From Henricia sp. BOLD:AAB3569 (taxonomy: Eukaryota > Echinodermata > Asteroidea > Spinulosida > Echinasteridae): 64,000 bases of DNA. The position numbers and the translations under genes are program-made. The notes under the pieces were generated by a model, which did no database searches, had not been told where the DNA came from, and saw nothing but the letters and a program-made list of their open reading frames with translations. The stretch covers positions 682,001 through 746,000 of the forward strand of contig JBBELK010000461.1 of NCBI GenBank assembly GCA_037783545.1. The letters run 5' to 3'. Of the stretch, positions 42,962 through 55,100 are shown one piece after another (position 1 is the stretch's first letter; each line of letters starts with the position of its first letter).

Positions 42962-43148
42962 ATGACAAAGGGTGCAGGGCGTCTAAAAAGCGGTGCGCCA
43001 AAGAAAATCAAACGATGGAAGAAGGGCCAGAGTTGTGTGAGCAATCCGACCGTGAACAGACACCGCGAGGCGGCGGCGGGTTCTCGCTTTCGCCCCGGTG
43101 CAACTGTGCACAGTGATCGCGGCGTGCTGCAGGGAGATGGGCGGAAAG
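42962..43148 (+). CDS. RRP12: RRP12 exon 1
   Basis: Begins [20 protein letters not shown]; the start aligns with the family N-terminus. Donor gtgagc, phase 1. Confidence 0.9.
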
Positions 43149-46100
43149 GTGAGCGACTTTTGAGAAAGAAAAAGAGGGGAAATAATCGAGTAGTTGATTA
43201 TAATGGCTTCAGTCAAGGACCTTGTGTACAAAACATATGGCTAATGAGACTGGATGTGGGAGAGACAGGTCCTCGACCACAGTGATTAATTGATTTTTAT
43301 TGCTTTTGTCGCTCCTATGCCCATCTTGTTTATGATGTACATTGTTGGCATGAATAAATAATAATAATAATAATGAAAAAAATGATGGAAAAACCCAAAT
43401 CTTGGATAACCAAATTTAAGATTTTGTGAGGAAACACTTGGAAAATTTGTCAGCTTGTCTCGTATGTTTTGCACACAAGGTCTGAACTTGAAGCCATGAT
43501 AAACTTCTCAATTCTTTACGCCTAATTATACCTTTTTTTTTTACCTTTCATTAAAAGTTAAGAAATAAAACCACTTTATGCCTATTTGAAATTGAGCACT
43601 GAGATGTGGCCCAATTTGGCAAAATCAAACAATTATCCCATTTTTCCCCCAGGTGGCATCCAGTTAACCGAGACGGCTCTAGCACATCACAATGAGGAAT
43701 CGGAAGACTTCAGCATCGCTGACGATTCAACATCTGCTGGTGGAGAGACTTACAAGACGTTCTTAAGTGGTGTTAGTGACTGCTCCAATCCTGCATTTAA
43801 TAAAGTCAAACGATACTGGGAATCCAATGCAGCATCACACAAAGAGGTAAGGGGGATTCACACTGATCATTGTTCACGCATTAACACGCGTCGCCTCAAG
43901 AAAATGCATTGTGGAGGGAATTTGGTGGGAACTAGCCAAGTGGAAATCACATAATCACAGAAACTCTCTGCTTCCCAAGTTAATTTTGTGGTTTTCAGTA
44001 CATCATTTCACTCTAACTTCCAAGTTCTAAGTGTATTCTTATTCCGTTATTAATCTTGTATGTATTTTGGCTGTAATTTTAACTGTTCTTTTCTGAACAT
44101 TCCGTTTTGCTGTTAGGAAAACGTTTCCTGCAGCAACCACAGGCTTTTGGACTGTTTTTTGGTCTCTGTAGTACTGTTTTTGAACATACATTTGTAGCCT
44201 TCATGAACGCTGTATTACAAAGGCATTAATACTGTTCTTTTTGTTATCTCTAGGTCTGTGCTGTATTGGCTGCAGTCACGGAGGTCATTAGGGAACAAGG
44301 AGGCAAAGAGACGGAAACGGAGTACTTTGGAGCATTGGTAATAATTACTTTAGATTAACTTTTTTTTAAAGGAACAAAAGACAAACCTGTGTGCGCGAAC
44401 CTGATTGGCTCGCATTGTTAGCTATTCAACGCAACACGCACACTGTGCCATACGATCATTAGCATTTTGCTACCTCTCAGGTAGTGAAATTCCGTCCTCA
44501 ACACATGGTGGTGATCTCGTTCTGGCGCAAAACACCAGCAGCTGCGAGGCCTTAAACAAAGGCTAACAGCCGACTGACACGAAGGGCCTTGGTTTCGGTG
44601 CGGAAGTGCACAGAACGGGCTGATCTGAAATTTGTCTATTGCCATTTTTGGGAAGTTCATAACGACTTCTCAGTGGGTCATATTTCTTGTTCTTTGTAAA
44701 ATGTATGAGTTGCATTTGTTTGCCACAATGTCTCTTGCTTCTTATACGTATTTCTTCTTAAATTTCCATTAAAATGAAATCTGAGGAAAACATCCATATA
44801 GTTGCCCCCAAAGGGGCTCTGAATAAAGCTTATAAGTCATGACATAAAAAGTCACATTGATGTGGTTTTGAATTCTTGCTAGATGACAGCTCTTGACAAC
44901 GTCGACAGCAAAGAGTCCTTGTCAGCCATCTTGTTTCTTCTAAGTCTTGTTACTAGCCTAGCATTCCCGGGTGGGATTTGAACCTTTGCCCTCCTACATA
45001 GAGGTCATGTGTTTATATTGTTTTTGCTTCTTGCTAGATGACGGCTCTTGACAATGTCGACAGTGAGGAGTCCTTGTCAGCCATCTTGTTTCTTCTAAGT
45101 CTTGTAATTAAAAGGTGAGTTTTAAAATGCACTGCAAACATGTTTAGAACAAAGTGCATTCCTGTGTCAATACACGAATAAGTTGCATGCCATAACGTAA
45201 TTATTTGCTCATTTTTTAGACAAAATGGCAGTGTCCTCACTATAAGGCATTAAAGCAATTGCCATTCTTTGTAAAGTTTGTATCCACTTTTCAGTGGTTT
45301 ATATTTCTTGTCCTTTATATAATAATAATGTGCGAGTTGCATTTGTTTGGCACAATGTCTTTTGTTTCATGAGTATAGTTGGATAAAATATTACACTTTT
45401 GGACCCCAAATTTATAGAATTTCTTATTACTCTTTGTTAGGTTAATATCAACTTTTTTGTAAATGTATTTGAAGTGTATCATCATGAACTTAAAAAAAGA
45501 AAATCATCTGCATTACAGAGTGCCAGCCTCAGTGATACGGTTGAAATTCTCGGCCATCAGCAAATCACTGCTAGACATCATGGCATCTCAGGGTAACCAA
45601 ACGGGAACGACGTCTGTACGATCTTGCCTCGTGTGTCTGAGCACCACGTTACGACAGCAGGATTTCGCTGCGTGGAGTGAGCCCTCTACATTACAGGTGT
45701 ATCATGGGATACTCAGTTACATAATACACCAAAAACCAAAGGTATAGACATTTATTGAGTTCATTATTTTTATATAAATGGTTTGCTCGTTCCATGGTGT
45801 ATCATTTATTTATTTATTCACCACATCCAACAGCGGAAGGACTGCAAATTACAGGAATGGCATCAATTAACATATATATTTGAATAACTATCAACTTCTA
45901 AGTTGAATTAGAAACTACCAGAGACACCGGGGAATCCCCCCCCCTTGCTCTTAACGAAGAATGCTCTGGGATCTTTAAAGTGCGTTACCGAAACCTAACA
46001 CACTTAACATCCCTTCCGAAGGACGGAACAAGTGTGATTAAGTGCCTTGCTCAAGAGCACAAGTGCCATTCCATCACGGCCCGGAATCGAACCCACATTC

Positions 46101-49100
46101 TAGTACTGGCACAGGAACTTGAGTTCGACGCACCAGACCGCTCGGCCATAAGACCCCATCATTCTCAAGACCTGTTTGATTCGGCAGGTTGTGGGTTCAA
46201 ATCCAGACTTTACTTTGCTGCATGTGCCCTTAGGCAAGGTACTTTGCCATATTTGATTAAACTTGTTTCTGAGAAAAATTTACATAGCACCTTCGTTATG
46301 CATGACAGTGACTGCAAAAGCTTCTGTGTGCTAAAGATTCCCACAGATTGACTGTAGTTTTGTTTTCAGTCAAAAAGTGGAGAAATTGTTCGCATCTCTT
46401 TGTTGCCGGTATTTGTATCCAGTCTGCTTTCAATCAGTGTCTTTTTTCTTGTAGATTCGTAAGGCAGCTCAACACGCAATCTCCGCCATTCTGAAAGGCA
46501 GTAGTTTCATGATCGTCCATGATTCGCCACCAGCCCATCCTGCAGCAAGCGCCACAGCCAAATTCTGTATACAGAAGATAGAAACTTCTGGAGGTAAGAC
46601 GACCAATGCATAGTTCCGAGATTGCCCAGTTAACCCTGCCCCTTAGATATTGTTGCTATGTGCTCACAAGCCATCGCAAAAAAATGGCGACACTACGTAC
46701 AAACCAACGGGACTCGGCATGGAAAGCACAGATTCATTGGAGAAAACTCAAAAGTATTTATGTTTTGGGGTCGACAGTTACCGTAGCACACACTGAGCGA
46801 AGGGCTAGTAATGCAGGGATGACATATATTTCATAAAAATGCGCTTTCCTACCTTTGAACTGCGAATCGCCCGACATTGAAACCAAAATTCACCCGGTCA
46901 CTGGCGCGTACAACATACAAACTGTATGGGCAGAAAATCGCGTGATTTGTGTGATGATTGCATCACTTTGACCTATGTGGGCGCCGTCTGCTAGCTCTGT
47001 TGTGATTGGTCGCGGGTTCGGCTTGATTGACAGGTCGGAACTATGCATTTGCCAGGTGCAGACAATTGACCTTTATCATGGTGCGTCCATTTTTGTCTTG
47101 TTTCCCATAGTACGTGTCGGGTCTGCAGGACCACGTGATAGCACGTATAATCTCCCGTTGAGAATCACTGTCCATGCTGCACACTCCCTTGATCGTGCAA
47201 CGCCTGTGCCATTTTGATGCACTCAATGAACAACTTCAGAACAGTCCAAACTGAATAACAATCTGACTCATCTCACACAGTTGGGTCAAATTTGTCAACG
47301 AATAAAATTCAACTTTCCATAGACGGAAAACTCATGTTTACTCATAACAGTTAGAAAGGCATTAAAGCATTTACTTGCAGGTCAAGTGAGCACACATGAC
47401 CACAGCTGTGGACCATGTTTGTTTGTTGAATATATGAACTTTATAATAATTCACATTATTATCATCAATCACCCAAGGAAACAAATTCTTAAATTGACGC
47501 TACTTTCGCAGGTGAGGGTGAAGTGGCAAAGACGATGCACGTCTTAGGATTGCTGAAGGATATCATGCCTTGCCTGCCCCAAAACAGCTCGAAGTCGGCT
47601 TGTGAGACGATTCTAAGACTGATGACACTCAGTAATGTGGTAAGTGATTAAACAGTCATGGTAAAGTACCTTGCTCATAGACAAGTGTCATGAAGAGTAA
47701 TCAGTGTAAAATGTGTTTGTTCAAAAGCAATTTTTGTTAACAAAAATCACCTTTGCTTATGAATGTCTTGATAATGAAAGTTGGCACATCCTTTAAGTTA
47801 GCACAATATTATGCTGCAGTATACAGCTGGAGTCAGAAGTTTACATACATTTGGCAAAAAATATTCAACTGAAATCCGTCTTTTTTGGTGGTTAATCAGT
47901 AACAGTGTCTGCATTATTTTTACATTTTCAAAATATTTGTTTCGAAACAGCAGCCGATTTCCCGAAACTTACGCAGTTGCGTAAGCCCACTTGCGCAACA
48001 TTTTATTGCGTAAGTCGCGCAATAATTTAGCGGTGATAACACGCAAGCTATGGGGCTTGCGCCGTTTTTCAAAAGTTGCGCAAGCTGCGCACTCTTTCGT
48101 GAAATTGGCTGCTGATTCCTTGTACATTTAATTCATTTTGTTTATACCCATAAATTACCGAATCACAGGCTTAATGTACTTTTAAGATAAACTGCTATCA
48201 AATTAAAACCAGGCTTTGATTTTTCACCTTTAAGCTGATAACATCGCTGTGCATGCAAGCCCTACATGGAATGTTCCAAGCTAAGCCTCAGGCTTCGTCT
48301 CTACCATCCAGCTTGAATGCTCAGCTGGTAAACGCGTTGTACGACTACCAGCCGGGAGAGAATGACGTCCAACCAATGCAGGCCTGGCTTGCTGTCATGG
48401 AAACGGCACATACTAATCTAGCAAGGTATTCATATTGTCCAAAGATGTATACGAAAAGTAAATGCTGTATAAACAAAACAAAAAAAATCAAGTTTTCACA
48501 CTGGGGATGTCTCTTTTCTAAGACCTTTAAATTTTAACTTGAGTCGGATTTGCTATTGTGTATTTGATGCTTTCACCAAGGCTTGGGATGGATATGTCAT
48601 TAGTACTATACCATTGTTTTAACCCATGAACCGTCAGTACTACTAGTACAAATTTGTACCATAAGGCTATGCATTAGAAAAATTGAAGATTAAAAAGTTA
48701 AGTAATATTTATGACCATTTTTGTTGGGGGCAAAAGGTCTTGAAAGGTCTCGGCAAGCCCTTTTCAAGACCATAAACAAAAAATACCTTAGAAATTCACT
48801 ACAGTTTAGATCATGTGACCAAATGTAATAATGGGATAGCAATTAAGCATGGCATGTGTGTATTGTTTTGCCCTTACCCGACGTAATTATTAACACTGTA
48901 TACTCGGTGCTTTCCCGAGATACTATGAAAAAATAGAGATACAAAATTGCAGCTACCTTTTACATGTGATCATTTTGTTGTATGTTCACTCCACTTAGAC
49001 TCAACCAGAAGCTGTGCATCAGTCATTTACCTCGCCTCTTCAATGCTGCTATGGCATGTTTCCTGTCACAAAAGAGTGAAATTGCTGTCGCTGCTTATCA

Positions 49101-52100
49101 AGTCATGAAGGTGAGTGACCTTTGACACCAAGGCCAGTGACCTTTGACACAGGCCAGTGACCTTTGACACCAAGGCCAGTGACCTTTGACACAGGCCAGT
49201 GACCTTTGACACAGACCAGGTGCATATTTAAATCTGTAAATTTTAGGGGTAGTAATAATAATGTAGACATCTTGATCGATGTTTCTCCTAATAAGTGCGC
49301 AGTTCAAGTCCATTTTTTGTATCATGTATTTTGTCGTCAGACCGTGCTGTATGACTGCGTCAAGCCAGCTTGTGATTGGCTAGCCAATGAGCTTCAAGGT
49401 AACTTCTCAACTCCGGTGCACAAGATGTTCCAAACTGTAGAGGGCGGTCTTTCATACAAATATCACTCGTCGTGGGGACTGGTGCTACAAGTCATTCGGG
49501 TTTTCTTTGAGGTAATGACTTGTGACAATTAATTTGGTTTATCGTTGGAGTCGTGTGTTTACCTAAACCTGCTGCCATTTTGACTTGTTGAGTTTGTGCT
49601 TGGGTTATGAGCCAATGAAATATTGTCTTCTGCGGTAATTTGATTTTTATGTGCGAAGAAATGTTTCAGGATCATGCGATTGTTTTAGGGTTATCCGGTT
49701 CATAAGTGTAACGTCACACGCGGCGTGCGCACCACGGTAAAAGGGGGCATTTTGGCAAAACAGACCATAATTTCCACAAAATACCTTTGTCTGGTCTCAA
49801 AATAAAAGAAATAAGTTTAAGTTGTTTTGAAGAGATAACTCAGGCCCAAAAAGGGTTACAAATTGTGTGACAACGTGCCTTTCTAAAAACCCTGTGTACA
49901 AATTTATAATATACGCTCGTAACCGGGACGGCCTAAAATGTAACACAAGTGTCTGCCCGGTTACGAGCGTATAATGGAAATTTGTACACGGGGTTTTTAG
50001 AAAGGCATTTTGTCACACTATTTGTAACCCTTTTGGGGCCTAAGTTATCTCTTTTTTATTTTGAGACCAGACAAGGTATTTCCTCGAGAATATGGTCTGT
50101 GGAAAGACCCAAATAATGGTGCGTGTACCACGTGTGATGCAGTCACTTACGAACCGGATAGTGAACAAAGAAATTACAACATTTTTGAGCTCGACCATAA
50201 CTTTCAGAAATGTTTAACAACTTCACAGGTTATTGGCAAGGAGGGGTGTCAATTCATGAGGAAATGTCTGCAGTCCATGTGTGATCTGAGAAGCACACAT
50301 CACTTCCCCTACACCGCTGAATTGGATCGTGCCATTGGAATGGCTGTGCGCACTATGGGGCCTGACTTCGTCCTTGGGGCTGTTCCACTTCAGATCACGG
50401 GGGATGAGTAAGTGGCTCTGAGAAATTGCTACATGTATCTTGCCTTACATTAAGTACTGTTATATTGCCAAAGGGAAAGCATTATGGCAATGGCGTCGGC
50501 ACTGTCTCAAAAAGATTGGGATGTTATGAAATTCGTAAAAATGATGAGCAGAGTTGAAGCTACACTGGTAAATGGAAGTTGATCTCAGCTAAGAATGGAT
50601 TCACACTGAGCTTTTTTCGTAGATAATTTCTTTGTGCAATGCTTTGAGAAAAAAGCATCACGGAGAGAACTTGGAGTAAAACAATATACTGAAAACCACA
50701 GAATCAACTTGAGCAGATATGTTTTTTGGGGTTTTTAGTGCGTCGTTTCATTCCAAATTCTTCCACACTGCTTTTTCTTGAAGCAATGCATGTTGCATTT
50801 ATACAGGAAAAGTTTGTTGACACTGAGGACTGTCCAGTGGAACTTTGCAGAAAATATCATCACAACACTTTTTCATTGTTTTTGAAATCTGTCGCACATG
50901 CACATTTTAAAAACCTGGCTAATATTCAGTACATTGTACTACTATTTCTAGAGACAATTACGGCTTTCCACGGAGCTGGCTTCTACCCGTCATACGAGAC
51001 AATGTTTGTAACACTGAGCTGCAATTCTTCACTTCGTATTTCCTGCCTCTTGCTGCCAAGCTTAAGGCAAAAGGTATTGTTGTAGCATAGGCGTAATAGT
51101 GGGGGCGGGGCAAAGATATCAATTTGCCGCCCCCCACTTTTTTGCCTTCCAAAATATGATGTAATTCATATTTTGTCGGCAAAATCATGTTACTGTCGGC
51201 AAAAATAATTTTTTTTAATGATACTAATATAACACCTCTGATAAAACGCCACGAAAATGGCAATGCTATTACATTATATTACATGTATGTCTATACAAGC
51301 TGTTGTATCACTCACCCGCTCACCCGCATTCTCATCGGTAAATTTTCAAGGATGTCATAACAAAATCACCGATCTTTTGTAAGCTAATTTATCCGTTCCA
51401 TAAAGCACTGCAGTGATTACACCAACCTTTTTGTTTCCTCATCCAAATTGGAGATTGCAACTTTCCGTTTTTATTCAAATGGATAGTAACTTTGGGAGGT
51501 ATTTTATATGATTCTTAGGTAAAAAGGAAATCCATTTTCTGGAAAAATCGGAACATCAATGATTTTGAATGTCTCTTTTCAGCCACTGAGTTTGAGCAAC
51601 ATGGCCGCAATGTAGAAAGCAAGACCTATAACATCCTGCAGTCCCAGATATGGTCACTGCTTCCAGGGTTTTGTAAAGACCCTACTGATGTGTGTCCAGG
51701 ATTTAAAGGAATTGCTCGTATTCTTGGGTCTGCTCTCAGCGATCGGCCAGATTTACGATTGGATGTCTGCGCTGCGATTCGGCACCTCGTCACTCGTAAT
51801 ATGGAGAATGGTGAGTTGTGAGGGCGGTATACAGGTTACTTTCATTAATTGTGCTCATTGTTGGCTCTGTACTCGGCATATTGATTGCTTTCCGGTGACG
51901 TCACGCCTTTCATCCACCATTTTGGTTGTCATTTTTAATGACCCACGTGGCCTGAGTGATAACCGGCAAAGAGAGCAAGAAAAGCGCATTGGTTGCACTT
52001 ACCTCTGTTGCTTAACCTTGCTTTATGTTGTTGCGCCATGGCTGTTGTATCGATAAAAATGTATTTCTTCAGGCTAAAAATTGCGATCAAGTAGAAGCAC

Positions 52101-55100
52101 TTTCGTTCTTACAAGCTGAGTGCATGCTCAATAATTTGAACGTATCGCAGCGCGCGCGTGCGGCATCTTCGAATGAAAATACGCTGGCGTGTACGCGCGG
52201 GACCATTGACCACCAAACATTTCCGGATGTTCTACGTCGCGGAAAGCAATCAATAGACGTCATATGGACCGATGCAATAGTTACCTTAGTTCATATACGA
52301 GTAATTGTATCCACTCGCTTTAATATATGCAAACATCTCATTTGGCACTGGCAAGCTCTGTGGTTGAGTTAAGACATCTAGTATGCAGAGGGTTGTGGGT
52401 CTGAGTCCCACACAAGCACACAGTGAAGTTTTTAGCATGTGTTTCTGGAAAAAGAATTTAGAGTGCCTACTGCGTCATGTAAGGGCAAATTTAAATTATT
52501 TTAAATTTAACTGTTTTTGGTGTTTTTTTGGTCCAATTTTTGTGTTGCTTTTTAAAATTGTGTGTTTACATAACCCATTTGGAAATGTACTAGACATGTG
52601 CTTGAAGAAGTTAAGATCATAATTAATTCCTTGACCTTGCAGACGTGAATCGGACGGAGCTATCCCGCTTTGCCAAGAACTTCCTCCCCATTTTCTTCAA
52701 TCTCTACACGAGTGGCAACGCTCGGGAGGACATGACACTTGCATCCATTCTGGAGACGGCAAAAGTCTACTTGAAAATCGCTGATAAGAAGGTATTGTTT
52801 ATATTCTTTATCTGGAGAGCAAAACTAAACATGTAGACCTGTTTGCTTTAAGGTTTCACTCTAAAATTAGCGGCCTCACGTTGTGACTTTAGCAGGATCT
52901 TCTTCTTTTGCGTTTGAAGAAGACTGCTTGCTAGGGTCATGAGGACGCTAATTTGACAGTGCGGTTTTACTGCTCGTTGGTAAACAGTTTGCAACAGTCT
53001 TGGGTATTAATTATCTTTATTTTTATGGTCTTGTCATTTTTGTCAAAATCTAGTGGCGATATTTAATTTTTTTTTCCTAACTTCAATTTTTCGGCAGTGG
53101 ATCTGCAATCCAACGAATACAAAAAAACACCTAATAAGCACACACTCATGAACATGCTTTGTTTTTCCCTTTAGTTGATAATCGGCCTTAATGTCAAACT
53201 GGCCTGTAAGCTGGCCATTGGCCAGTGACCAACACTCATTCATGAACATATTTTATGCTTTTCCCTTCAGCTGAGCCTGTTTGACAAACTGGCCGGTAAG
53301 CTGGCCACTATGGCTAGTGACCAACACTCATTCATGAACATGCTTTATGCTTTTCTATTTAGCTGATAATCGGCCTTTATGTCAAACTGGCCGGTAAGCT
53401 GGCCACTGAGGCCAGTGACCAACACCCCCTCATGGATCTTGCTATTGCGCTAACGCCACACCTGGACGAGGATTACATGACCAAAATGTTTGGTATCGTT
53501 TCAATTCTTCTCAAGGTCAGTCTACCAAACATTGCTCTTAAAAAAAACGGTTCTTAAAAACAGGAAATGTGGTATAGACCGTATCGAATAGCCGCCATTT
53601 CATGGGGCAGTTTCTTTGTTCCTTTAGGACATGCATGGTTGCACATATTGTGCTTCCATTGTTGAAAGGTTTAAGTAACAAAAGGTGCCCCACGAAATGG
53701 CGGCTATTCGATACGGTCTATTTCAAAATAACAAGAAATTTCGAATTCATGCCCTATAACAGGCTGCTCGGCAAAACCAGTTATTTCACATGTTTTATGA
53801 AATGTCTTTTTTCTGGAATGGTTACAATTCACAAATTTCCTGTACATATCTGTCCAACACATAATGCTATCCTTCTAGTTTCTGCATCAGCTCAAGGTCA
53901 GACACATCTTTTGATGATAGTTTTTATGAGCTTTTGTCTTGACCAGGACAAATGTTTGTTTTTTGTCCGAAGATTAAAAATAAAAATAAAAAATAAATAA
54001 GGGTGTCCCATCTGTAACGTTACACCAGTTTTGCTGCTTTTTCACTTTGATCTTTTAACTGAAACAATTAACCTGCTGAAAAATACTTGATAACATTGCC
54101 ACTTCTCAGAAGGTATGCTGTACACTGGTTCACAATCTGTAAAGATATGGTTATTACAGGTCACTTAAAATTGACACTCTGGTTGACGGATATTTCATGT
54201 TATTTTGAAATACAGTAAACCTCGGATAAGTCGGATCCAACGGGACCGAGCAATTTTCTCCAACTTAAGCGAAAATCCGACTTACGCGAAGATGAAAAAA
54301 CGCATAGGAATTCATTGATCTCCAACCACCCAATGGTCACCCAATGGTCAACAGTAAAAAAAGCATGAATTCCAACACCAAAACATTTTATTTGTACACT
54401 ACATTTTCATTTTCATGACTTACTAATAGTAATACGGCAGAAAATCGTAAGCATTTTGCCGGGCGCGATCGGGCTTCGAGCGTCGCCATCATCTGATCAT
54501 GGCCATGCAGTACATACATGTACACATGTGTACTGCTCAGCCCACCCACCTTGGCCAATGAAAAATGCAGCCTGTGATCACGTGCGCACATAAAAACTGC
54601 TGCTGATATCAAATGCACATAGTATATGTACGTACGTGTACGGTACATACCATCGATATTTATATACTGGATGAAGTATGCAATAGCAGTTGGCTATACG
54701 AGAATTGAAGCCACGCGCCGGCCGCCATTGTACCCCACAAACAATGCTTGGCCTAGACTGCTCCCCGGTCCATGCGATCGCTTCGCATTCCACTTAACAC
54801 ACGTATACGTAGACCATGTAGACTAGTGAAGACAGTATGACCAGTCTATAGGCACGGCATTGGCGGATGGTGGCTTTAATTTTAGACATCGTTGCTTCAT
54901 CCAGTGATTAAATATCGATGGTACAATGTATATATACACGCACACATTGTACTGTATGTACTGTACAGTGTACAATTAAGTTCATGCAGGCGGCATTTCG
55001 GGAAGCCGCATGGGGCGGCCGTAAAACTGGCAAATCCCTCAACTCCCCGCAGTAAACTGATGTGAAATTAATATACGAACTTTCGTCAATCCGACTTAAA

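Noticed and set aside
44883-44950. First copy of RRP12 exon 4 as a mutually exclusive exon
   Set aside because: No donor and an in-frame stop shortly after; it cannot be spliced into the gene.
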